Origin: Maritimibacter fusiformis
Lineage (GTDB): Bacteria > Pseudomonadota > Alphaproteobacteria > Rhodobacterales > Rhodobacteraceae
Reading direction: 5' to 3'
Assembly: GCF_008086115.1 (NCBI RefSeq)
Contig: NZ_VSIY01000013.1
Coordinates: forward strand, 124,001 to 188,000
Length of the DNA stretch: 64,000 bases
The translations under genes and the position numbers were made by a program. Each line of letters opens with the position of its first letter. The stretch's first letter is position 1. The notes under the pieces were generated by a model. That model saw only the letters and a program-made list of their open reading frames with translations. It made no database searches and had not been told where the DNA came from. This document shows, in pieces, positions 36,603-47,716 of the stretch.

Positions 36603-37039
36603 CAGCCCCCGGTGCTGATAAAGGCGCCGGCCATCACGAACAGGATCGAGAACAGCGTCACCGCCCGGATATGCCAGCCCATCAGCGGCAGCGTTTCCGC
36701 CGACAGGTTCGGGATCACCCGGAAGCGCGCATTCAGCGCCAGCCCGGCGGTCATCGCCAACAGGATCAGCTTGACCGCCACCGCGCCGGATACGGCGTCG
36801 TCAAAGGCGAACCACGCACGCCAGTCGGGTGCCACCGCATAGGCCAGCCACAAACCGCTGGCTACCTGCACCAGAAGGGCCGGGATGCCGATGCGCTCGA
36901 ACCCGGCCTCGAAATCCGTCAGGATCTGCGGCGACCCTGCCCTGAGCGCACGCGGCAGCACGCTCACCGCCAGCACCAGGTGCCCGCCGGTCCAGATCGC
37001 CGCACCCAGAAGATGCGCGGTCAGCACCCAGTAGAACAT
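36599..37039 (-). CDS. CopD-like four-helix membrane protein
   Basis: A 146-residue inner-membrane protein with four hydrophobic helices. The first helix contains LTAHLLGAAIWTGGHLVL and the last GWHIRAVTLFSILFVMAG; conserved histidines in helices 1 and 4 fit the CopD/cytochrome b561-type family, which may bind haem or copper. ATG 37039 is chosen over a start in the gltX promoter region at 37153. Divergent from gltX. Substrate is not inferable. Confidence 0.78.
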   Translation of the reverse strand: MFYWVLTAHLLGAAIWTGGHLVLAVSVLPRALRAGSPQILTDFEAGFERIGIPALLVQVASGLWLAYAVAPDWRAWFAFDDAVSGAVAVKLILLAMTAGLALNARFRVIPNLSAETLPLMGWHIRAVTLFSILFVMAGAFISTGGW

Positions 37040-37121
37040 GCCGAATCCTTTTCCGCCCGTCACCGCCCAGATATGGACAAAACCCCGCGCATATGAAAGA
37101 GCAGCCGGCAAGGAGACCGCC

Positions 37122-38441
37122 ATGACCACCACCCGTTTCGCGCCCTCGCCCACCGGCTATCTGCATGTCGGCAACCTGCGCACCGCGCTGATCAATTTCC
37201 TGATCGCCCGCAAGGCCGGCGGCCAGTTCATCCTGCGCCTCGATGACACCGACCCGGAACGCTCGAAGCCCGAATATGCCGACGCGATCAAGCAGGATCT
37301 GGAATGGCTGGGCCTGACCTGGGACCGGGTGGAAACCCAATCCTCGCGCCTCGACCGCTACGAGGCCGCCGCCGACGAGCTGCGCGCCAAGGGCCGGTTC
37401 TACGAGTGTTTCGAGACCCCGACCGAGCTGGACCTCAAGCGCAAGAAACAGCTCAACATGGGCAAGCCGCCGGTCTACGACCGCGCCGCTCTGGCGCTGA
37501 GCGAGGATGAAAAGGCGACGCTCCGGGCCGAGCGCGGCGCCGGCCACTGGCGCTTCAAGCTCGACCACAGCCGGATCGAATGGACCGACGGCATCCTCGG
37601 GACGCTCTCGATCGACGCGGCCAGCGTGTCGGACCCGGTGCTGATCCGCGCCGACGGGCAGTTTCTCTACACGCTGGCCTCGGTCTGCGACGACATCGAC
37701 TTCGGGATCACCGACGTGGTGCGCGGCTCGGACCACGTTACCAACACCGCGACCCAGATCCAGATCATCGAAGCGCTGGGCGGCACCGTGCCGCGCTTTG
37801 CACACCACTCGCTTCTGACCGGCCCGCACGGCGAGGCGCTGTCAAAACGCCTCGGCACGCTGGCGCTGCGCGACCTGCGAGCACAGGGCATCCAGCCGAT
37901 GGCGCTGCTCAGCCTGATGGCGCGGCTGGGCTCGTCGCAGCCGGTCGAACTGCGCCAGTCGATCGACGAGATCGTCGAGGGCTTCGATCTGTCCACCTTC
38001 GGCACCGCACCCACCAAGTTCGACGTGGCCGACCTGTTGCCGCTGACCGCGCATTACCTCGCCACCCTGCCCTATGCGGCGGTGGCCGAGCATGTCCGCG
38101 CGCTGGGCGTGCCGGACGATATCGCCGAAGCCTTTTGGACGGTGGCGCGCGAGAACATCACCAAGCTCTCCGACCTCGAGGACTGGTGGCAGCTTTGCCG
38201 CGACGGCGCCGAGCCGCTGGTTGACGAGGACGACCGCGAGATGATCGCCACCGCCTTCGACCTCCTGCCCGATCCGCCCTATACGGCCGACAGTTGGAGC
38301 ACCTGGACCGCCGAGGTCAAATCCGCCACGGGGCGCAAGGGCCGGGGTCTGTTCATGCCACTCAGAAAGGCCCTGACCGGGCGCGAGCATGGCCCGGACA
38401 TGTCGTCGCTTATGCCGCTTCTGCAAAAGGTCCGGCGCTGA
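37122..38441 (+). CDS. gltX: Glutamyl-tRNA synthetase
   Basis: A 439-residue class I synthetase that charges tRNA-Glu. The HIGH-type motif is YLHVGNLRTAL, preceded by RFAPSPTG; the KMSKS-type loop is EALSKRLG. The length is short for GluRS and alphaproteobacteria often carry two copies, so this could be the paralogue that aminoacylates a specific subset (Glu or Gln tRNA). ATG 37122 has AAGGAGA upstream. A partial family A repeat follows 8 bases after the stop. Confidence 0.93.
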   Translation: MTTTRFAPSPTGYLHVGNLRTALINFLIARKAGGQFILRLDDTDPERSKPEYADAIKQDLEWLGLTWDRVETQSSRLDRYEAAADELRAKGRFYECFETPTELDLKRKKQLNMGKPPVYDRAALALSEDEKATLRAERGAGHWRFKLDHSRIEWTDGILGTLSIDAASVSDPVLIRADGQFLYTLASVCDDIDFGITDVVRGSDHVTNTATQIQIIEALGGTVPRFAHHSLLTGPHGEALSKRLGTLALRDLRAQGIQPMALLSLMARLGSSQPVELRQSIDEIVEGFDLSTFGTAPTKFDVADLLPLTAHYLATLPYAAVAEHVRALGVPDDIAEAFWTVARENITKLSDLEDWWQLCRDGAEPLVDEDDREMIATAFDLLPDPPYTADSWSTWTAEVKSATGRKGRGLFMPLRKALTGREHGPDMSSLMPLLQKVRR

Positions 38442-38449
38442 CAGGCCGC

Positions 38450-38480
38450 TTCATCTTGGCTGAAATACTCCCGCCGGAGG
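38450..38480 (+). repeat. Structured intergenic repeat, family A, short copy
   Basis: TTCATCTTGGC-TGAAATACTCC followed by a CTCC-cgcc-GGAG hairpin (38468-38479). It lacks the two downstream stems present in the copies at 20665 and 35078. Confidence 0.7.
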
Positions 38481-38573
38481 CATGAAAGGTTCAACCCGAC
38501 CGCTCCGATTGCGCCAAAACCGGCCACTCGATACGCGAATCCTGCAACCTGCCCGCCGCGGCAGCCCGCGACT

Positions 38574-39140
38574 TCACAGCCGCACGATCCCCGCGCCGAC
38601 CGTCGCCAGCCCGTCGTCCACCATGTCGCGCTCCGCACCGCTCAGGCTCTGCGCACGGCGGTAGCGCGGGGCGGCCCGGTCATCGAGGATCGGCACCTCC
38701 CAGCCATCCGTGGTCTCGAAGAAATGCCGCACGCCAGCTTCGCCGAACTCGGTCAGGAACCCCTGCACCACCACGTCGACATAGCTCAGAAGCACCGGAT
38801 GCGCGGCGCTCGGCACCGCCTGGTCCACGCCGGGGATGGCATAGATCGCCACCTCGATATCGCGCCCGACGGGATGCGCCACGGCGCGGGTGACCGGGTG
38901 CCGGTGATAGGCACGCTCGCGTTCATCGAGCGCCGTCCAATCCGCCCCCGGCACCGCTGCGATCAGCCCGTCGATGACCGCGCCGGGCGAAGGCACCACG
39001 GTCAGAAAGCTCACGTCACGCAGCGGCGAATGCCGCCAGGCACGCCGCCACCCGGACACCCGCGCCGGGTGAGCCTCGGGGAAATCGTGGGTGCGCCGGT
39101 TGACCAGCGACCCGTAGCCAAAGAAGAACGCGTCAGACAT
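38574..39140 (-). CDS. Gamma-glutamylcyclotransferase (ChaC-like) family protein
   Basis: A 188-residue protein with the cyclotransferase fold. The substrate loop is FFFGYGSLVNRR at residues 4-15, and a catalytic Glu is expected in LDERERAYHR. Related ChaC enzymes degrade glutathione to 5-oxoproline and Cys-Gly. ATG 39140 starts at this motif as in the family; the in-frame extension to 39323 runs into the glycine riboswitch and is rejected. Confidence 0.82.
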   Translation of the reverse strand: MSDAFFFGYGSLVNRRTHDFPEAHPARVSGWRRAWRHSPLRDVSFLTVVPSPGAVIDGLIAAVPGADWTALDERERAYHRHPVTRAVAHPVGRDIEVAIYAIPGVDQAVPSAAHPVLLSYVDVVVQGFLTEFGEAGVRHFFETTDGWEVPILDDRAAPRYRRAQSLSGAERDMVDDGLATVGAGIVRL

Positions 39141-39242
39141 AGGGGCAATCTGATCGCCCGGCGCGACCGACACAAGGGCTGCGAGGCCGGGCCGATAAAC
39201 GGGGGCTTGTAAGGGCCATGCAAGCCCGCTAACGTCCCCGCA

Positions 39243-39410
39243 CCTGCGCAGGGAGAACCCGGCGGGCCGCTCGCGGCTTGGCCGGTGCCGAAGGAGCAAC
39301 CGCCCCGGTAAACTCTCAGGCAAACGGACCTCGCAGGGTCAAACTCTGGAGAGACCCCGGGCCAGCCGGGGCGCCGAAGGGATAACGATCTCAGGCGTCA
39401 GGACAGAGGG
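39243..39410 (+). ncRNA. Tandem glycine riboswitch
   Basis: Two consecutive glycine aptamers precede gcvT. Aptamer 1 (about 39243-39338) has GGGAGAACC, GCCGAAGGAGCAA and AAACTCTCAGGCAAACGGAC, closed by CCTGCG/CGCAGG. Aptamer 2 (about 39343-39410) has GGAGAGACC, GCCGAAGGGATAA and TCTCAGGC-TCAGGAC, closed by CTCTG/CAGAG. Glycine binding typically turns on expression of glycine cleavage. Confidence 0.93.
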
Positions 39411-39471
39411 GGCATCGAACGGGCCAAGGGCCCAGCGATGCCGGGCGCGCCACCCCGGCGGGGGAAACCGG

Positions 39472-40584
39472 ATGGGTGAGTTGCAGCGCACGGTCTTATA
39501 CGATCTGCACAAGGAATACGGGGCCAAGATGGTTCCCTTCGCGGGCTGGGACATGCCCGTTCAATTCGCGTCCGGCGTGATGAAGGAGCACCTTCACACC
39601 CGTGCCGAAGCGGGACTGTTCGACGTCAGCCACATGGCCCAGGTCATCCTGCGCGGCGACGACGCGGCCCGCGCGCTCGAGGCACTGGTGCCGGTCGACG
39701 TGATCGGGCTGAAGCCGGGTCGGCAGCGCTATGCGATGTTCACCACACCCGAGGGCGGGCTGCTTGACGACTTGATGATCGCCAACAAGGGCGATCACCT
39801 GTTTCTGGTGCTGAACGCCGCGCGACGCGATGTCGACCTTGCCCATCTGCACGCCAACCTGTCCGGCCTCGAGGTCGAGGAAATCACCGGCCGCGCGCTG
39901 GTCGCGCTGCAGGGCCCCAAGGCCGAGGCGGTGCTGGCCGCGCTCAACCCGGCTGTCCGCGACATGCGTTTCATGGACGTGGCCGACCTCGAGCTTGCGG
40001 GCGCCACCTGCTGGGTCAGCCGCTCGGGCTATACCGGCGAGGACGGCTTTGAGATCTCGGTGCCCAACACGATGGCGCCGCGCCTCGCACGGGCCCTGCT
40101 CGACGATCCCCGCGTGCAGCCGATCGGCCTCGGCGCGCGCGATTCTTTGCGGCTCGAGGCCGGGCTGTGCCTTTATGGCTCCGACATCGACGAGACCACC
40201 ACGCCGGCCGAGGCCGATCTGGGCTGGGCGATCCAGAAGGTCCGCCGCCCCGGTGGCGCGCGTGAGGGTGGCTTTCCCGGCGCCGACAGGATCTTGGCCG
40301 AACTGACGGACGGGACCGAACGCCGACGCGTCGGCCTTGCCCCCGACGGCCGCGCCCCGATGCGCGCCGGCACCCAGCTTTTCGCCGACGAGGACGGCGC
40401 CGAGCCGATCGGCAGCATCACCTCGGGCGCCTTCGGCCCGTCGATTGAACGGCCGATGTCGATGGGCTATGTCCCCGCCGGCATGGCCAAACCCGGCACG
40501 AGGCTGTTCGGCGATGTGCGCGGCAAGCGTCTGCCTGTCAGCGTTGCCGAACTGCCCTTCCACCCCCACACATACAAGCGTTGA
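39472..40584 (+). CDS. gcvT: Aminomethyltransferase (glycine cleavage T-protein)
   Basis: A 370-residue T-protein that takes the aminomethyl group from lipoyl-GcvH, releasing ammonia and passing a one-carbon unit to tetrahydrofolate. Landmarks are [26 protein letters not shown] with the folate-binding Asp, [13 protein letters not shown] and [14 protein letters not shown]. First gene of gcvTHP, under the tandem glycine riboswitch that ends about 60 bases upstream. Confidence 0.96.
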   Translation: MGELQRTVLYDLHKEYGAKMVPFAGWDMPVQFASGVMKEHLHTRAEAGLFDVSHMAQVILRGDDAARALEALVPVDVIGLKPGRQRYAMFTTPEGGLLDDLMIANKGDHLFLVLNAARRDVDLAHLHANLSGLEVEEITGRALVALQGPKAEAVLAALNPAVRDMRFMDVADLELAGATCWVSRSGYTGEDGFEISVPNTMAPRLARALLDDPRVQPIGLGARDSLRLEAGLCLYGSDIDETTTPAEADLGWAIQKVRRPGGAREGGFPGADRILAELTDGTERRRVGLAPDGRAPMRAGTQLFADEDGAEPIGSITSGAFGPSIERPMSMGYVPAGMAKPGTRLFGDVRGKRLPVSVAELPFHPHTYKR

Positions 40585-40601
40585 TCCAACAGGAGCATTC
40601 C

Positions 40602-40961
40602 ATGAAGTACACCGAAGAACACGAATGGCTCGAAGAGGCCGATGGCATCGTCACCGTGGGCATTACCGCCCATGCCGCCGAACAGCTGGGCGACATCGTA
40701 TTCGTCGAACTGCCCGAGGCCGGCACGACCGTCTCGAAAGATGACGAGGTCGTGGTGATCGAAAGCGTCAAGGCCGCCTCCGACATCCTCGCGCCGCTGG
40801 ATGGCGAGATCGTCGAGGTGAACGACGCGATTTCCGACGATCCCGGCAAGGTCAACGAAGACCCCGAGGGCGACGCCTGGTTCTTCAAGCTCAGGATCGA
40901 GGACGTTTCGGTGCTCGACGACCTGATGGACGAAGCCGCCTACAAGGCCTTTATCGGCTGA
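40602..40961 (+). CDS. gcvH: Glycine cleavage system H protein
   Basis: A 119-residue lipoyl carrier. The lipoylated lysine is Lys57 in [14 protein letters not shown] 40602 is preceded by AGGAG; a start 21 bases earlier is not conserved. It shuttles the methylamine intermediate between GcvP, GcvT and the lipoamide dehydrogenase. A family B double hairpin separates it from gcvP and may set relative expression. Confidence 0.97.
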   Translation: MKYTEEHEWLEEADGIVTVGITAHAAEQLGDIVFVELPEAGTTVSKDDEVVVIESVKAASDILAPLDGEIVEVNDAISDDPGKVNEDPEGDAWFFKLRIEDVSVLDDLMDEAAYKAFIG

Positions 40962-40983
40962 TTGAACGCCGGTTGCCCGGATC

Positions 40984-41034
40984 GCCAAGGGTCTGCGAGC
41001 GACCCTTGGCAAATCTCTTGTGAAGAGATTTGCC
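40984..41034 (+). repeat. Structured intergenic repeat, family B (double hairpin)
   Basis: GCCAAGGGTC (40984-40993) pairs with GACCCTTGGC (41001-41010); AAATCTCTT-gtg-AAGAGATTT (41011-41031) forms the second stem, which can extend through the shared GGC to GCC at 41032-41034. It lies inside the gcv operon just before the gcvP ribosome-binding site. Confidence 0.75.
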
Positions 41035-41047
41035 CACGGAGACACAG

Positions 41048-43894
<2,847 letters not shown>

Positions 43895-43984
43895 GTGCGT
43901 GAAAGCCATGCCCGCGCGGGGTTGAAATCCGGCCCGCGCGGGCGCACATATTTCGCAACTTGAATATTTGCCGGGAGACACCCG

Positions 43985-44431
43985 ATGGCCAAACCGATGA
44001 AACTCACCTGCCTCGCTTGCGGCGCGGTCAACCGGGTGCCCTCAGACAAGCTGGGTGCCGGGCCGAAATGCGGCACCTGCGGTGAAAAGCTGAACGACGC
44101 CAAGGTGCACGAGATCGACGCGGGCGTGCTGGCCAAGGCCACGAAGAACGACGACCTGCCGCTGCTGGTCGATTTCTGGGCGCCGTGGTGCGGCCCGTGC
44201 CGGATGATGGCGCCGGAGTTTTCCAAGGCGGCGCAGGCATTGGGCCCCGATGCGCGGCTGGTCAAGATCAACACCGAGGATCACCCCAAGGTATCGGCCA
44301 GGAACAACATCCGCGGCATCCCGACGATGATCCTCTACCAGAACGGTCGCGAAGTCGCACGCCAGTCGGGTGCGGTGCCGGCCCGCGCGATCGAGGATTT
44401 CGTGCGCACAAAGGCCAGGGTCGGCGCCTGA
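43985..44431 (+). CDS. trxC: Thioredoxin TrxC (thioredoxin 2)
   Basis: A 148-residue zinc-binding thioredoxin. The N-terminal zinc ribbon uses Cys9, Cys12, Cys29 and Cys32; the active site is WCGPC (Cys69, Cys72) and the cis-Pro is in GIPTM. It reduces disulfides in the cytoplasm and often responds to oxidative stress. It follows gcvP by 90 bases and may have its own promoter. Confidence 0.94.
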   Translation: MAKPMKLTCLACGAVNRVPSDKLGAGPKCGTCGEKLNDAKVHEIDAGVLAKATKNDDLPLLVDFWAPWCGPCRMMAPEFSKAAQALGPDARLVKINTEDHPKVSARNNIRGIPTMILYQNGREVARQSGAVPARAIEDFVRTKARVGA

Positions 44432-44504
44432 CGGAATCGCCCGGGGCGCGCGGCGCGATATCCGCTTGACACCGCGCCCCGGAAACGCCAGATAGCACCC
44501 CGTT

Positions 44505-44580
<76 letters not shown>

Positions 44581-44613
44581 GATCCCATCCCATGATGATC
44601 GCCTTACAGCGCG

Positions 44614-45510
44614 CTATCGCAGCGCCTCGGCGAGGAAGTCGAACACGAACCGCAAGCGGCGGTTGCGATGGATTTCGCGGTGCGCGGTCAGCCAGACCGG
44701 GAACGGGAACGGCGCCAGACCGGGCAGCGCCCGGCGCACCTCGGGGTCGGCGTCACCGATCCGGTCGTCGATCAGCCCCAGCCCCAGATCCTGTTTCACC
44801 AAAGCCCACATCACCAGGAAACTGGCCGAGCGCAGCGGGAAATTCGCCTCGGTCAGATCGAGGCCCATTGACCGCAGCCCCTCGATCATCAGGGCGGTGT
44901 CATCCAGTCCGATGATGCTGGCGCGCGACAGGTCAGAGGCAGTTGCGGTCGACCCGAGGCGATCAAGATAGGCGGGCGTGCCGTAAAACCGGCCGGTGGC
45001 ATCGCGAATCTTGCGCGCCACAAGGTCGGGTTCTTTCGGGCGGAAGTTGCGGATGGCGATATCGGCCTCGCGCCTGAGCAAGTCGGAGGCGTCGTTCGAC
45101 GCGATCACCTCGATCACGATCCGGGGTTCGGCTTCGTGCAGGTCTTTCAGGATCGGCGGCAGCAGCATCGCGGCATAGGCGTCCGAGGCCGAGATCGTGA
45201 CCATCCCCTCCATCGCCTCGTTCTGGCCATAGGCCGTCATCGAGAGCCGCCCCGCCGCCTCGCCCATGGCGCGGACATGTTCGATCAACTCGTGCCCGGC
45301 GGGGGTCAGGCGCAGCCCGCGTCCGACCCGTTCAAAGAGCACCACGCCCAGTTCCTGCTCCAGCGCATCGACCTGCCGCCCCAGCGTCGGCTGCGCCAGC
45401 CCCAGCGCCCGCGCCGCCGCCGACAACGAACCTTCCTCGGCGGTCACAAGGAACGCCCGCGCGCGGTTCCAGTCGAATTTGACCGATCTCCAATCCATGC
45501 GAATACGCAT
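44614..45510 (-). CDS. LysR family transcriptional regulator
   Basis: A 298-residue LysR regulator. The winged helix-turn-helix spans about 12-70 (RARAFLVTAEEGSLSAAARALGLAQPTLGRQV); the rest is a two-lobed effector domain. It is divergent from the DUF4386-NmrA pair and is likely to regulate it from the 171-base gap, which contains the short repeat CATATC twice (about 45508-45526). The effector is unknown. Confidence 0.9.
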   Translation of the reverse strand: MRIRMDWRSVKFDWNRARAFLVTAEEGSLSAAARALGLAQPTLGRQVDALEQELGVVLFERVGRGLRLTPAGHELIEHVRAMGEAAGRLSMTAYGQNEAMEGMVTISASDAYAAMLLPPILKDLHEAEPRIVIEVIASNDASDLLRREADIAIRNFRPKEPDLVARKIRDATGRFYGTPAYLDRLGSTATASDLSRASIIGLDDTALMIEGLRSMGLDLTEANFPLRSASFLVMWALVKQDLGLGLIDDRIGDADPEVRRALPGLAPFPFPVWLTAHREIHRNRRLRFVFDFLAEALR

Positions 45511-45681
45511 ATCAGATCGGCATATCCAGTCAATTTCATTTGGATTGCCGGTGCGCTATCCCTGTGTCAGCGGCGCAAAACGCGGCGCGCGAACAAACAG
45601 ACAGACCCAAGACGGCAAGCCTTTCGACCCGCACCCCCGGTGCGGGACCGGCCCCGGTTTGCCCAAGGAAAGGACCACGAC

Positions 45682-46410
45682 ATGCACCTCTTCAACGATC
45701 CCCGGTCGCGTGGCTATGCACGCCTGACCGGCGCCTTTTACCTCTTCATCGCCGTGTTCGGCTTTTTCTCGATCCTCTGGGTGCCGGCGCAGTTGCTGGT
45801 GCCGGGCGACGCCGCGGCGACCTTCGAAAATATACTGGCCCGGCGCGGGCTGTTCCTGGCCGGAATTGGCGGCGAAGTGGCGATCCTGATCGCCGAGATC
45901 ATGGCCACCGCGCTGCTTTACTTCATGTTCAAGCCGGTCAGCGCCGCGCTGTCCTTTGCCGCCGCCCTGGCGCGGCTGAGCATGGTGGGCGTGATGGCGG
46001 CGATGCTGTTCTTTTCCGCCGGTGCCCTGGTGCTGGCCGAACCGGGCGGCGCGCTGGCGAGCTTTTCCGAGGCGCAGCGGCTTGACCTCGGCAACCTGTT
46101 TCTCGGGATGCACGATGCCGGCGTCTGGATCTGGCAGGTGTTTTTCACCGTGCACCTTGCCATTCTCGGCCAGCTCGTCGCGCGGTCGGGCCGTTTCCCC
46201 CGCCTTCTGGGTCACGCGATGACGCTGGGTTCGGTCGGCTACCTGCTCGACAGCCTGCACAAATTCGCGCTGCCCGAGGCCGCGGGGCTGGGCACCGTCA
46301 CCGCCGTTTTCCTCGGCATCGTCACGCTGGCCGAAGTGGGCTTTGCCCTATGGCTGGTGATCCGCGGACCGCGCCCCGCCTCGACTGCCATGACCCAGGC
46401 CGCGGCCTGA
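45682..46410 (+). CDS. DUF4386 family membrane protein
   Basis: A 242-residue protein with six or seven hydrophobic helices, matching DUF4386: the RLTGAFYLFIAVFGFFS start, the FMFKPVSAALSF loop and the LGHAMTLGSVGYLLDSLHKF segment. ATG 45682 has AAGGAA about 10 bases upstream. Function is unknown. It forms an operon with the NmrA-like gene and is divergent from the LysR regulator. Confidence 0.8.
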   Translation: MHLFNDPRSRGYARLTGAFYLFIAVFGFFSILWVPAQLLVPGDAAATFENILARRGLFLAGIGGEVAILIAEIMATALLYFMFKPVSAALSFAAALARLSMVGVMAAMLFFSAGALVLAEPGGALASFSEAQRLDLGNLFLGMHDAGVWIWQVFFTVHLAILGQLVARSGRFPRLLGHAMTLGSVGYLLDSLHKFALPEAAGLGTVTAVFLGIVTLAEVGFALWLVIRGPRPASTAMTQAAA

Positions 46411-46471
46411 CCCACACCCGGCGCGGGCGGTCCCTGCCCGCGCCTCATTCAATTTAGGAAAGGACCAAGAC

Positions 46472-47176
46472 ATGACACGCATCTGCATCATCGGCATCTC
46501 CGGCAAACTGGGTCAATACATGACCGAACACGCGCTCGCCCACGGCTACGAGGTGGTTGGCGTCTGCCGCCCCGAGAGCGTCGGCAAGCTCGACCGCTTC
46601 AAGGGACGGATCACCGTTTTCCCGGCGCGGACCGACAACGCCGACGTGGTTGCCCAGGCGGTCAAGGGCTGCGACGGCGTGCTTACCGTGCTCGCCCCCT
46701 GGGGGTTCACCAACTACGCCAGCGGCACCGCCCGCGCGGTTCTGGAAAACGCCGAGCCGGGCGCAAGGCTGATCTTCTCCTGCGGCTGGCACATCACCAA
46801 GGAGGGCAAGGACCGCTACAGCCTGGGGCAGAGGTTCATCTATGGGTTTTTGACCTTCATCGCCTGGGCCACCCGGTTGGCCGACATCTCCGACCAGGTG
46901 CGGGCGACCGACATGATCTTCGCCTCCGATACCGCCTGGACCGTGGTGCGCGGCTCGGACCTCGAGGAGGGCGAGAGCGAGGGGCTGCCGGTCTGGGCGC
47001 GCCATGTCGGCGACCCGGTGCTGGCCTCGAACCTGACGCGTCGCACGGATTTCGCGTTGTTCATGGTGCATGCGCTGACCGATGACCGGCTGATCCACGA
47101 AGCCCCGGCGATCGTCGGGCGCAACTCGGCCTCGGCCAAGGCGCACCCGGAGGCGGTGGCGTCGGTTCCGGCATAG
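46472..47176 (+). CDS. NmrA/SDR-type NAD(P)-binding protein
   Basis: A 234-residue atypical short-chain dehydrogenase. The Rossmann motif near the N-terminus is IIGISGKLGQYM (G-x-x-G-x-x-G type); the canonical Tyr-x-x-x-Lys active site is not evident, so it may act as a redox sensor or an NAD(P)H-dependent oxidoreductase. Starts with AGGAAAGG upstream, 61 bases after the DUF4386 gene. Confidence 0.8.
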   Translation: MTRICIIGISGKLGQYMTEHALAHGYEVVGVCRPESVGKLDRFKGRITVFPARTDNADVVAQAVKGCDGVLTVLAPWGFTNYASGTARAVLENAEPGARLIFSCGWHITKEGKDRYSLGQRFIYGFLTFIAWATRLADISDQVRATDMIFASDTAWTVVRGSDLEEGESEGLPVWARHVGDPVLASNLTRRTDFALFMVHALTDDRLIHEAPAIVGRNSASAKAHPEAVASVPA

Positions 47177-47206
47177 AACGTTGGCGCGCGCGGGGAACCG
47201 GGCGCG

Positions 47207-47716
47207 CTACCCCTCGGCCTGGTTGTAGGTCATGTCGACCACCATGCGCCAGGTCTCGGCGCCCTCGGGGCGCAGCATCTGCTGGATGGCAAAGCTGCCC
47301 GCGTCGGGCGCCATGATCTTGACCCAGGTTTCATAGGGCTTCTCGTCGACCATCAGGGGCTCGGTCGAGAACAGCTCGATCAACTCGGCGGTCTCGGACC
47401 CGGCAAGCTGCACGGTCTGGTCTGTGGCCGCCGTCCAGAACCCGGCGCGGACCTTGCCATTCTCGCCCCGCACCAGCCTGAGCGAAATGTCCGACGCGCC
47501 CGCCGCCACCACGCATTTGCCCTTGACCGCCACGTCGCCCGCACCCTCGGCCTGCTCGACGCCGACCTTGCAGCGGCCCCGTTCCATCGGCTTGTCGGCG
47601 CCGGTCGAGAGGCTGCCCTCGCCCACCCAGTCACCTGCCACGGCAAACAGATCGGCGGCCCCCGCCGGCAGGGCGAGGGTGATGAACGCGGCGGCAAACA
47701 AGGGTCTGATCATCAA
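47207..47716 (-). CDS. Hypothetical secreted protein
   Basis: A 169-residue protein with a signal peptide (cleavage after LPAGAA, about residue 20). The mature part is predicted beta-rich, with a CKV...CVV cysteine pair (about residues 48 and 67) that could form a disulfide. No family recognised. Its start overlaps the stop of the upstream RND exporter (ATGA-type), so it may be a periplasmic partner of that exporter. Confidence 0.7.
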   Translation of the reverse strand: MMIRPLFAAAFITLALPAGAADLFAVAGDWVGEGSLSTGADKPMERGRCKVGVEQAEGAGDVAVKGKCVVAAGASDISLRLVRGENGKVRAGFWTAATDQTVQLAGSETAELIELFSTEPLMVDEKPYETWVKIMAPDAGSFAIQQMLRPEGAETWRMVVDMTYNQAEG

